The translations under genes were made by a program, and so were the position numbers. A stretch of DNA of 55,065 bases from the NCBI GenBank assembly GCA_030626025.1, contig DAOUPT010000019.1, forward strand, positions 1-55,065, written 5' to 3'. How positions within the stretch are numbered: the first letter of the stretch is position 1; every line of letters starts with the position of its first letter. The notes under the pieces are model-generated. The model ran no database searches. It was not told where the DNA came from and saw nothing but the letters and a program-made list of their open reading frames with translations. Source of the stretch: Anderseniella sp. (GTDB lineage: Bacteria; Pseudomonadota; Alphaproteobacteria; Rhizobiales; Aestuariivirgaceae). Positions 35,982 to 44,299 of this stretch are shown here, piece after piece.

Positions 35982-38162
35982 GTGGCCAAACGAAAAGAAC
36001 CAATTACAGCGAGAATTTTTAATAAATTAAGTGAAACGCTTGAGGGTGGAGTAGATATTCACCGGTGCGTTGCTGCCACTGCTCTGGCCGATATTGCTCA
36101 TCCCGGGGCTGCAGCGGTATTGCGAAAGGCGCTGCTGGATGAAGATGAAGATGTCAGAGCCGATGTGGCCAATGCCTTGGTCAGACTTAAGGACCCGGAA
36201 ACTGCCGATGCGGTGATGGAAAACCTTCTCGGCGATCCTTGTCCGGAAGTTAAGCTGGCTGCTGTTGAAATGTTGGCAGAAGTAAACCATCGTCCGGTGG
36301 TGCCGTGGTTGCTAAAACTCGTTGTGTCAGAGACCGATGAAATCAACTGGGATGTGGATGGGTATTATTCCACCGGCTGGGAAGACTGGCTGGATATTCA
36401 AAAAGCGGCAATTCGTGCACTTGGAGAAATGGCTGTTGTTGAAGCCGTTCCTGAAATTCTGACAGCTCTTGATGACGAGAATGGTCAGGACATTACCCAG
36501 ATCGCGATTCCGGTACTGGCCAAACTGGGCGATGCCGGTGTTGAGGCTCTGAAAAAACTCTTTGAAGATGGCGATGCCCAGATGCGCCGCCGAATTTGCG
36601 CCAGCCTGACGATTGGCCAGTCTGAAAAAGCCGATGCTTTGAGTTCAGCCTGTCTGAAAGATGATGATGGCGATGTGCGATATGTGGCAATTGAAAAACT
36701 GATTGCTGCTGACATAAATGATCTCAGGCTAATCGGTTTTTATAGCGATGCAGATGATGATGTGCGCCAACTGATTGTTGAGAGCATTGGTGCCAGAGTT
36801 CCCGGCAAGATCAACGAACTGCTGTCGGATAAATCCCCATCGGTCAGGCAGGCAGCATTTAGAGCAATTGCGGCTGAGCCGGAACGCTTTGAGAAAGACG
36901 GTTTTTCTGAAGTTGTACGCAAAGCCATTGCCGGTGTGCCAGAAGTTGCCGGTGATGCTTCTGTCGCATGGGCTGCATTGATTGGTGCACCATCGGCAGA
37001 TAGCCTTGGTACAGCGTTACAAAACCCGACCCAGCCTCTTGGGTTTCGGGTAGGGTTGATAGAGGCGCTGACATTACTGGATGATGCTGGTTTTCCCTAT
37101 TTGGCAGAAGCTGCGGGTGACGAAAACCGTCAGGTCCGCATTAGCGCGTTGACAGCAATTGCTGAAATTGCCAAAGAAACCGCCTGGCCAAATAATGCCA
37201 GTGAAACACTTCTTGCCGCTTTGAATGGTGAACTTGTCGAGCCGCCCGAAGAGACTGACGAGCCCGATGATAGCGAAGAAGAAGCCGAAACAGTTGCCAA
37301 GGAGCTCGTTGAAGACCCGCTGGAGAAAGACGCGGTATCGACCCTTGATCAAATCATGAGTAAAGGCATTCAAACAGAAACGCCGGCTGATGATGATGAA
37401 CCCGAAGAAGAAGTTGAACTGACGCAAGAAGATGAACGGTTTATCGAAATCTCACAACTGCGCGCCATGAAAAAAGGCAAGGTGTCTCTTGATGTAAAAA
37501 TTGCGCCACATCAGGATGTCCGACGGTTTGCAGCCCGCCTGTTGGGTGACTTCAACGAAGTCGGCTTAACGGCTCAAATCGCAGAGGCGCTTGCCTACGA
37601 TGATGATGAACTGAAACAATCCTGCCTGGATAGTCTGGCTCTTGTCGGTCTTGAACGGGGCAAGTTGAAAAAGCGGCTGTTCAAGGCCATTGCCACGGAA
37701 ACAGAACATCCTGACCATGGTATTCGTATGCCGGCAACCCGCTGCCTTGGTTTTATGACCGGTGAGGATGTAACTGAACGTTTGAACGAACTGTGTTTGG
37801 ATCAGGGTGTCCATGTCCGGATGGAAGCATTCAAGGCACTTGGTCGTAAAACAGATCAAGAGGAAACGATGATCAAGGCGTTGGAAGATGATTATTCTGG
37901 TGTTCGTTCAGTTGCTGCGAAATCTCTCGCAGGTAAAAAACTGGCCATGGATGAGCTGATCCAATTGACCTTGAAATATGACGGTATGCATCGTCAGGAT
38001 ATCGTAGCGCTATTCAAAACATGGAATCCGAAGGAGGCTGCTGAAAAGTATTTCGCTATTCTTGAAGATGAAACCAGAAAACGTGATTGGCTGGTAGCAA
38101 TTCAGGCCGTTGGCGAGCTTCTATCCAGCTCAAATAATGAAAATATTCAAGCGGTGGCTTGA
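35982..38162 (+). CDS. HEAT-repeat protein (PBS-lyase type repeats)
   Basis: 726 residues from a GTG start with only a weak GGAATG upstream. It has repeated two-helix units (ADIAHPGAAAVLRKALLDEDEDVRADVANALVRL and later copies built on the D-x-x-VR pattern) from about residue 25 to 410, then an acidic linker (about 410-490, long Glu/Asp runs), then more repeats to the end. No signal peptide, so cytoplasmic. HEAT proteins next to metalloenzyme operons are candidate assembly scaffolds or cofactor-insertion chaperones; here it leads the accessory operon of the molybdoenzyme locus. The specific partner cannot be seen. Confidence 0.8.
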   Translation: MAKRKEPITARIFNKLSETLEGGVDIHRCVAATALADIAHPGAAAVLRKALLDEDEDVRADVANALVRLKDPETADAVMENLLGDPCPEVKLAAVEMLAEVNHRPVVPWLLKLVVSETDEINWDVDGYYSTGWEDWLDIQKAAIRALGEMAVVEAVPEILTALDDENGQDITQIAIPVLAKLGDAGVEALKKLFEDGDAQMRRRICASLTIGQSEKADALSSACLKDDDGDVRYVAIEKLIAADINDLRLIGFYSDADDDVRQLIVESIGARVPGKINELLSDKSPSVRQAAFRAIAAEPERFEKDGFSEVVRKAIAGVPEVAGDASVAWAALIGAPSADSLGTALQNPTQPLGFRVGLIEALTLLDDAGFPYLAEAAGDENRQVRISALTAIAEIAKETAWPNNASETLLAALNGELVEPPEETDEPDDSEEEAETVAKELVEDPLEKDAVSTLDQIMSKGIQTETPADDDEPEEEVELTQEDERFIEISQLRAMKKGKVSLDVKIAPHQDVRRFAARLLGDFNEVGLTAQIAEALAYDDDELKQSCLDSLALVGLERGKLKKRLFKAIATETEHPDHGIRMPATRCLGFMTGEDVTERLNELCLDQGVHVRMEAFKALGRKTDQEETMIKALEDDYSGVRSVAAKSLAGKKLAMDELIQLTLKYDGMHRQDIVALFKTWNPKEAAEKYFAILEDETRKRDWLVAIQAVGELLSSSNNENIQAVA

Positions 38163-38192
38163 AGAAAACTTAACCCGAGAAAGGTGTAGAAC

Positions 38193-38930
38193 ATGAAAAA
38201 AATAATGACAGGCATGGTGTGTGCCGCAGCAATGGTAAGTTTTGCCAGCGTTGCTCAAGCTGCTAAATACAAGGAAGTAGATGTCAAGGGTGGTGGCAGT
38301 ATTTCAGGCATGGTAGTGGCTGGATCAGCTGCAGCAAAAGCCAAAAGCTATACCATTTCAAAAGACCCGCAAATTTGTGGTGATGGCAGTCGTGAAGTTC
38401 CATTGGTAGAAATCAATAATGGTGTTGTGAAAAACGCCGTGGTCTACCTTAGCAAAGTTAAAGAAGGCAAAGCATTTCCCGATGCCTTGAAGAACGTAAA
38501 ACTTGACCAAAAAGGTTGCGCATTCATGCCAGCTTTTTCGGTTATGGCCAATGGTGGAAAGTTAACCGCTGTGAACTCGGACAGTACTTTGCATAACATT
38601 CATACCTATGAACTGATCGGCAAAGCCCGCCGCACTGTGATGAATGTCTCGCAACCGAACAAAGGCGACAGCGTAACGAAAAAAGTTAAAATGCGTAAAG
38701 GCACAGGCATGAAAATCGAGTGCGATGCGCACGACTTTATGCATGCCTATATGTTCGTTGCTAAAAACCCGTATTTTGCTGTTCTTGATGACAAGGGTGG
38801 CTTCAAAATCGACAATATCCCCGCCGGTAAATACAAAGTTCGCCTCTGGCACGGTTTCCTTGGTGAAATCAAAGGTGGCGAAATTGAAGTGAAAACTGGC
38901 GGCGACAGCAAAGTTGACCTGTCGTTCTAA
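38193..38930 (+). CDS. Exported cupredoxin-like protein with a C-terminal carboxypeptidase-regulatory-like domain
   Basis: 245 residues with an AAAGG site and a signal peptide ending AQA. The central part has a possible copper site: His134 in TLHNIHTYE and the cluster Cys177-X2-His180-X2-Met183 (CDAHDFM). This resembles the H...C..H..M ligand set of cupredoxins but with shortened spacing. Residues from about 200 form a beta-rich segment (FKIDNIPAGKYKVRLWHG) of the CarboxypepD_reg type. Another Cys (QICGDG) is near the N-terminus. It may be a periplasmic electron carrier for the locus; copper binding is inferred from motif only. Confidence 0.7.
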   Translation: MKKIMTGMVCAAAMVSFASVAQAAKYKEVDVKGGGSISGMVVAGSAAAKAKSYTISKDPQICGDGSREVPLVEINNGVVKNAVVYLSKVKEGKAFPDALKNVKLDQKGCAFMPAFSVMANGGKLTAVNSDSTLHNIHTYELIGKARRTVMNVSQPNKGDSVTKKVKMRKGTGMKIECDAHDFMHAYMFVAKNPYFAVLDDKGGFKIDNIPAGKYKVRLWHGFLGEIKGGEIEVKTGGDSKVDLSF

Positions 38931-38956
38931 GGCAACCGTATAGTCAGGACCCAGCC

Positions 38957-39067
38957 ATGGTGCAAAAACGCAAAATAAATGCTTTTGACGGATTTGTGCT
39001 GGCTGGCGCCCTGGTTAATGTGGCGGTCATTTTGCTGATTCTGGGATATTGGGTGTTATACGGATGA
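38957..39067 (+). CDS. 36-residue single-span membrane protein
   Basis: ATG at 38957, stop overlapping the next gene's start (ATGA at 39064). A basic N-terminus (MVQKRKINAFDG) precedes one long hydrophobic helix (LAGALVNVAVILLILGYWVLY). The ribosome site is weak (AGGAC). The coding call rests on the stop-start overlap and the clean positive-inside helix. It is the third tiny membrane peptide of this locus. Confidence 0.55.
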   Translation: MVQKRKINAFDGFVLAGALVNVAVILLILGYWVLYG

Positions 39068-39960
39068 AATTCGCCCTGGCAGCCATTCCCGTAGCGCTGA
39101 TTGCCAGCACCATGTATGTGGCGACTGCCGACGATGATATGGTGCTGGTCAAAGCCGGTCCGGTTGAACTGGGTGCACCCGATACCAACTCACTGGTTGG
39201 CCCGGCAATTTATCAGGTTGACGGTTTCATGATTGACCGGCGCGAAGTGACCAATGCCGGTTATCAAAAATTTGTAAAAGCGACTGGTCATTCTCCGGCC
39301 GCTTTTGCTGATGACAACGAGTTCAACCAGCCTGATCAGCCTGTAACTGGCGTAACATGGGATGACGCTCGGACCTATTGCCAATGGATCGGTAAACGTT
39401 TGCCCAGTGAGGTTGAATGGGAAAAAGCTGCTCGAAGCGGTGATGGCCGGATTTATCCATGGGGTAATGAGTTTAAAGCCCAATACGCCCACCTTGCCGG
39501 CGAGATGCCGATAAAACTCAATAATTATCCCTCGCAAGACAAAACCCCGAGCGGATTGTTTGGCATGGCTGGTGGTGTATCTGAATGGGTGCGGGATGTG
39601 CAAATTGCGTCAGGCGGTGTTTGTGGGCGCGGTATGTCATACCAGCCTGGTTTCATCAGCAATGATAAATCAGACTTTGACAAACTTTTAAAAACCGGCG
39701 GTGAATTGGCCAGGTTTGCACCGGCATGCGCTGTAGATAAGCAGGCCATTTCTCCCGCCGTTATTGCCCGTAATCAAAAACTTTCTATGACACTGGCCCG
39801 GCTCGGAAAGCCTGGCTGGGGCATGCAAAAATGTGCCTATATCAAGGGCAACAGTTTTAATGGACGACCACACATGACGAAATTGACCAATCGCATGTGG
39901 GACTACACAGACACGGTCGCAGAGTTTGTAGGGTTTAGATGTTCTAAATTGGCGAAATAA
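39064..39960 (+). CDS. FGE/SUMF1-domain protein, exported
   Basis: 298 residues from the ATG at 39064 in overlap with the small membrane gene; an upstream TTG is unlikely. A signal peptide (FALAAIPVALIASTMYVATA) is followed by a formylglycine-generating-enzyme-like fold: VDGFMIDRREVTNAGYQKFV, QPVTGVTWDDARTYCQWIGKRLPSEVEWEKAAR, YPWGNEF, GLFGMAGGVSEWVRDV. No sulfatase is nearby. Similar proteins act as structural or maturation factors for periplasmic metalloenzymes (NirV-like). Whether it is an enzyme is uncertain because the copper-binding Cys pair of true FGE is not evident. Confidence 0.8.
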   Translation: MKFALAAIPVALIASTMYVATADDDMVLVKAGPVELGAPDTNSLVGPAIYQVDGFMIDRREVTNAGYQKFVKATGHSPAAFADDNEFNQPDQPVTGVTWDDARTYCQWIGKRLPSEVEWEKAARSGDGRIYPWGNEFKAQYAHLAGEMPIKLNNYPSQDKTPSGLFGMAGGVSEWVRDVQIASGGVCGRGMSYQPGFISNDKSDFDKLLKTGGELARFAPACAVDKQAISPAVIARNQKLSMTLARLGKPGWGMQKCAYIKGNSFNGRPHMTKLTNRMWDYTDTVAEFVGFRCSKLAK

Positions 39961-39973
39961 TCATGAGGGAAAC

Positions 39974-41662
39974 ATGTCTACAGTATTAGCGCAGAAAACC
40001 GAGCCCGTTGATGAGCGGCTCGGCACCGCCCCGGTTTCACTAAAGAAAATTCTGGTGGCACTGGATCAATCCGACTATGCCAATCAGGCGGTTAATGAGG
40101 CTATTGCCCTGACAAAACCGGTTGATGGCACGATCATCGGTATTCATTCCTATGCCGCCAAAATGCATGACCGCCGTTTCAAGCAAATGGAAGGTGGATT
40201 GCCCGAGCGCTACCGCTATGAAACCGAGATGGAACATCAGCGTGATGTACATGAGGATTTGATCGGCAAAGGTCTTGGTATCATTTCTGACAGCTATCAC
40301 GACAATGCCCAAATCCGTTGTGACAAGGCCGGGGTAGACTTTAAGCGCTTAAGTCCTGAAGGCAAAAATTACGCCTGCATAATCGATGCGGCAAACACCG
40401 GCGAGTTTGATGTTTTGGCATTGGGTTCACGTGGGCTTGGTGCGGTTGCTGGAAGCGTCATTGGCAGTGTTTGCGAGCGCGTTGTGCGTCGCTCGCCAAT
40501 TGACACGCTGGTGATAAAAGATCGTCATCTGAAAATTGGTGACGGCCCGATTGTTGTCGGCATCGATGGTTCTGACCAGTCATTTGGCGTTCTCAAAACA
40601 GCCATGGTGATCGCCCGCCAAACCGGCGCCACAGTGCATGCATTGGCGGCCTATGATCCTTATTATCACTATGTCGCCTTTAACAAGATTGCTGATGTGT
40701 TGTCTGACGAAGCAGGCAAGGTTTTCCGCTTTAAAGAGCAGGAACAATTGCACGAAGAACTAATCGATGATGGTATTGCCAAAATCTATCAGTCGCATCT
40801 GGCTGTGGCTAAAACAGTCGCGCAGGAAGAAGGGGTAGAAGTGGTTACCAAGCTGGTTGCCGGCAAGCCGTTTCAGGCCATTCGAAAATACGTTGAAGAA
40901 GTTAAGGCCAGCCTGTTGATGGTCGGCAAGATTGGTGTTCATGCCGATGAAGGTCTCGATATTGGCGGCAATACCGAAAACCTGTTGCGCGTTGCCCCCT
41001 GCCATATCTGGATTGGACAGGCAACCCACTTCCCCGCACTTGATGTAATCGCTGAAGAAACAATCATGTGGTCGCAAGAGGCCGATGCAATGATGAACCG
41101 GGCGCCGGACTTTGTTCGCGGCATTGCCCGGACATCGGTTATCCGTCAAGCTCATTCAGAAGGCCATACATTCATTACCAGCCGTTTTGTCGAAGATGTG
41201 ATGAAAAAAATGATGCCCGGTGCGGCTGGTGATGACGATCGTACACCCACACCGGATGAGAAAAAGTTTGAAAAACTGGTCTGGAGCGATGCTGCAGCAA
41301 GTATCCTCGGAACCATCAAGGACGCCGGGGTGAGAGAAAACGTCCGGTTGAGGGCTGAAAAATACGCCCGGCGTGATGCTGCTGAAAATGTTCAGCCCGT
41401 GCATGTAAACCCGTTTGTGGAAGATGCTGATACTGCACCGGCCGAACCGGCGCTTGAATGGGCAGCTGCCTATCTTGCCCGCCTGCAACGTGTGCCCGAA
41501 GCGTTTCGCGGTAAAGCGCGCGAAACCATTGAGAACTATGTCCGCTCACAAAATGAAACCTACGTGGATGGCGAAGTCGCTGAAGGCGGCTTTGCGGCAG
41601 CGCGGAAAGTCATGTGCCCGGAACCAGACGCAACAGAGTATCCCGATGGCAAACACGGTTGA
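39974..41662 (+). CDS. Tandem universal stress protein with PCP_red-like C-terminal segments
   Basis: 562 residues. Two Usp domains (about 22-180, KKILVALDQSDYANQAV; about 185-350, GPIVVGIDGSDQSFGVLKTA) are each followed by the Usp signature near their ends (ALGSRGLGAVAGSVIG; MVGKIGVHADEG). From about residue 360 come three Trp-led helical segments: MWSQEADAMMNRAPDFVRG (365), VWSDAAASILGTI (437) and EWAAAYLARLQRVPEAFRG (496). They resemble the PCP_red domain first named in light-independent protochlorophyllide reductase. The same kind of domain ends the next protein, whose gene overlaps this one by 17 bp, implying that the two work together. Confidence 0.8.
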   Translation: MSTVLAQKTEPVDERLGTAPVSLKKILVALDQSDYANQAVNEAIALTKPVDGTIIGIHSYAAKMHDRRFKQMEGGLPERYRYETEMEHQRDVHEDLIGKGLGIISDSYHDNAQIRCDKAGVDFKRLSPEGKNYACIIDAANTGEFDVLALGSRGLGAVAGSVIGSVCERVVRRSPIDTLVIKDRHLKIGDGPIVVGIDGSDQSFGVLKTAMVIARQTGATVHALAAYDPYYHYVAFNKIADVLSDEAGKVFRFKEQEQLHEELIDDGIAKIYQSHLAVAKTVAQEEGVEVVTKLVAGKPFQAIRKYVEEVKASLLMVGKIGVHADEGLDIGGNTENLLRVAPCHIWIGQATHFPALDVIAEETIMWSQEADAMMNRAPDFVRGIARTSVIRQAHSEGHTFITSRFVEDVMKKMMPGAAGDDDRTPTPDEKKFEKLVWSDAAASILGTIKDAGVRENVRLRAEKYARRDAAENVQPVHVNPFVEDADTAPAEPALEWAAAYLARLQRVPEAFRGKARETIENYVRSQNETYVDGEVAEGGFAAARKVMCPEPDATEYPDGKHG

Positions 41663-42920
41663 ATCTCCATTTCTGGTTGCGCTAAATCTGACCAAGCGCT
41701 GCAATTTATCGTGTGAGCATTGTTATCTCGATGCCGAGATTCTCAAAAACGGCAGCACGGATGAACTGTCCACGGATGAGTTAAAAAAGACCATTGATGA
41801 CATTGCGATGGTTGGCCCTGAATGTATGATCGTGCTGACTGGCGGTGAACCATTGCTGCGGCCTGATATTGAGGAACTTGCCGAGCATGCCAGTGCTCTC
41901 GGTTTAATGGTTGTTGTTGGTTCAAATGGTCTGACGCTGACCCGCAAGCGGGTTAAGAGCTTACAAAAAGCCGATGTGGCAGGGATCGGTTTGAGTATCG
42001 ATTCTCTTGATCCGAAAACCCATGATGACTTTCGCGGCCGCAAAGGGGCATGGCTTAAAACCATGGCGGCGATTGATGCCTGCAAGGCCGAAGGCCTGGC
42101 CTTTCAAATCCATTTTTCGGTCACCGATCACACCGCCCATGAAATTGATGACATGATCTCCTTTGCCAAGGATTGCGGGGCGCTGGTACTTAATGTGTTT
42201 TTCCTTGTCTGCACCGGCAGGGGGGAGAAATACACCGATATCTCCATCGAAAATTATGACAAGGTTCTTGAGCGAGTTGTAGAAGCTGCTCACGATGAAA
42301 AACAATTGATGGTGCGGGCAAAGTGCGCCCCGCATTTCAAACGTTTGGCCTTGAAGCTTGACCCGGATTGGCCAATTACCATGGCCCATGGCTATGAGGC
42401 AGGAGGCTGCATTGCCGGAACGCGATATGCCCGGGTGACGCCCGAAGGTGAAGTAACACCGTGTCCATTCATGGAAAGTTCGGGTGGCTCGGTGCGTGAC
42501 AAAAGTTTTTCCGAAATCTGGAACAATTCAGAAGTTTTCAACCAGTTGCGCAATCTCAAACTTGAAGGTCGTTGCGGAGCTTGCGAATTTCAGAAACTCT
42601 GCGGTGGATGCCGGGCACGCCCACTGGCCCGCTCGGGCAATATGATGGCCGAGGATTTTTTGTGTTCTTACCAACCCGAGGGCGGCGCGATTGTCGAAAC
42701 ACTGGCACCAACAGGAACAACCCTTGAATGGGATAAAGATGCTGAACAACGCATCTCGCGTGTTCCCGGGTTTGTCCGGCGCATGGTCAAAAAACGGGTG
42801 GAAGCCGATGTCCGCTCTAAGGGACGTATGATCGTGACCGCTGAGGATATTTCGCGCATGGCAAAAGAGCGGTTTAAAGATGGCTTGCCGCCGGGAATAA
42901 AAAGGCCAGAATTTAAATGA
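41646..42920 (+). CDS. Radical SAM/SPASM protein with C-terminal PCP_red domain (NirJ/AhbD-like)
   Basis: 424 residues from the ATG at 41646, inside the end of the Usp gene. Radical SAM motif Cys19-X3-Cys23-X2-Cys26 (CNLSCEHC), GGEPLLR, and a SPASM-type auxiliary cluster region: GCIAGTRYARVTPEGEVTPCPF with CGACEFQKLCGGCRARP. Residues 362-415 (EWDKDAEQRISRVPGFVRR, then VTAEDISRMAKERF) are a PCP_red domain. The radical SAM part is like NirJ and AhbC/D, which act on haem side chains in haem d1 or alternative haem synthesis. An adjacent protoporphyrinogen-oxidase-like gene supports tetrapyrrole work, but the other haem d1 genes are missing. Confidence 0.85.
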   Translation: MANTVESPFLVALNLTKRCNLSCEHCYLDAEILKNGSTDELSTDELKKTIDDIAMVGPECMIVLTGGEPLLRPDIEELAEHASALGLMVVVGSNGLTLTRKRVKSLQKADVAGIGLSIDSLDPKTHDDFRGRKGAWLKTMAAIDACKAEGLAFQIHFSVTDHTAHEIDDMISFAKDCGALVLNVFFLVCTGRGEKYTDISIENYDKVLERVVEAAHDEKQLMVRAKCAPHFKRLALKLDPDWPITMAHGYEAGGCIAGTRYARVTPEGEVTPCPFMESSGGSVRDKSFSEIWNNSEVFNQLRNLKLEGRCGACEFQKLCGGCRARPLARSGNMMAEDFLCSYQPEGGAIVETLAPTGTTLEWDKDAEQRISRVPGFVRRMVKKRVEADVRSKGRMIVTAEDISRMAKERFKDGLPPGIKRPEFK

Positions 42921-44299
42921 CTTATGATGTGGCGATAATCGGCGGCGGGATATCCGGCCTGACCGCGGCATACGACCTGCACCGCAATGGTCGCAAAGTT
43001 GTGGTGCTTGAGCGCCAGCAGCAGGTCGGTGGCAATGCCATATCAGAGCGCATCGACGGCTTCCTGATGGAGCACGGACCGACCACCTTAAACGCCATGG
43101 TGCCACAAGCTCTGAATTTAGCCAGCAAACTTGGTTTGTCCGGTCAGCAGCTTGATTTGGGTAAAGGTATACGCCAGCGTTATCTGCGTCAGGGCAGTAA
43201 GTTGCACGGTATTTCGATAAATCCTGCCGGTTTTTTACTGTCATCATACCTGTCCCCGCTTGGTCGCCTGTCACTGCTTGGTGAAATACTTCGACCCTGT
43301 AAAACCGCACCGGAGGACGAATCTGTCCACGCATTTGCATCACGCAGGTTTGGTCGTGAATTTGCCGACAAGGTTATGGACCCGCTTGCTGCCGGAATGT
43401 TCGGCGGTGATTCCCAATGCCTGTCGATGCATGCAACCTTTCCGACACTAGTCGAGATGGAACAGCGTCACGGTTCGATAACCCGCGGCGTTATCAAAGC
43501 AAAACGTGGTAGCGAGCCAGCCAAGCGATTATTTTCTTTTCGCGACGGTGTTGGAAGTTTGCCGCACGCGTTAAGTGTCAAGCTGGGTAATGCCGTACAA
43601 ACCGGCATTGCGGTAAAATCCTTTTGTCATGTGGGAGAAGGATACAAGATTGACACGCACAGCAGGGGAAGTGTTTTGGCAAAGTCTGTGGTCCTTGCTG
43701 TCCAGCCTCATGTCGCCACTCAACTACTTGCACCGCTAGATGAACAAAGCGCCAATGCCGCATCTCTAATTGATGCGCCGCCAATGAGTGTAATTTTTCT
43801 TGCATACCGGCGCGATCAAATTGCCCATCCGCTGGACAGTCTTGGCTTTTTGAGTGTTAAAGACAGCGGCGGGATTATCACCGGGGCGCAATTCCTGTCA
43901 ACCATGTTTGATGGTCGCGCACCGGACGGTTTTGTTTCAATTGCCGCCTATGTTGGTGGTGTGCGCAATCGCGATGCTGCTGGAATGGCGAGTGATAACC
44001 TCATCGGGCAGGTTCACCGCGAACTCTCGTTACTGATGCAGATCAAGGGAGAGCCGGTGTTGTCGCGCTGCCGCCAATGGGCTCGCAGCCTGCCACAATA
44101 TGAGATGGGGCATAGTGACAAGGTTGCCGTCCTCAAATCGTTGAGTGATCGCCATCCAGGGCTTTATCTGACCGGCAACTACCTTGCCGGGGTGTCTGTC
44201 GCCAACTGTATCGGACAGGCCCGAGCAGTTGCCGGTGATGTTGAAAACCACCTGGCTTTAAGCGCGGGTCTTGAGCTGTCAAAAGTCAGTGCGGGATAA
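42917..44299 (+). CDS. FAD-dependent protoporphyrinogen oxidase-like protein
   Basis: 460 residues, starting in an ATGA overlap with the radical SAM gene. The N-terminal dinucleotide fold (VAIIGGGISGLTAAYDL, then VVVLERQQQVGGNA) and the C-terminal FAD motif (GLYLTGNYLAGVSVANCIGQA) match HemY-type protoporphyrinogen oxidase, as does DPLAAGMFGGD. In this operon it may be dedicated to a haem used by the neighbouring cytochromes or to a modified tetrapyrrole, rather than being the housekeeping copy. Its 3' end overlaps the convergent moeA by 14 bp. Confidence 0.82.
   Translation: MTYDVAIIGGGISGLTAAYDLHRNGRKVVVLERQQQVGGNAISERIDGFLMEHGPTTLNAMVPQALNLASKLGLSGQQLDLGKGIRQRYLRQGSKLHGISINPAGFLLSSYLSPLGRLSLLGEILRPCKTAPEDESVHAFASRRFGREFADKVMDPLAAGMFGGDSQCLSMHATFPTLVEMEQRHGSITRGVIKAKRGSEPAKRLFSFRDGVGSLPHALSVKLGNAVQTGIAVKSFCHVGEGYKIDTHSRGSVLAKSVVLAVQPHVATQLLAPLDEQSANAASLIDAPPMSVIFLAYRRDQIAHPLDSLGFLSVKDSGGIITGAQFLSTMFDGRAPDGFVSIAAYVGGVRNRDAAGMASDNLIGQVHRELSLLMQIKGEPVLSRCRQWARSLPQYEMGHSDKVAVLKSLSDRHPGLYLTGNYLAGVSVANCIGQARAVAGDVENHLALSAGLELSKVSAG

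Noticed and set aside
41646-44299. Haem d1 biosynthesis (nir) cluster
   Set aside because: Only a NirJ-like protein is present; no nirE, nirF, nirD/L/G/H or cytochrome cd1 gene is in the window.
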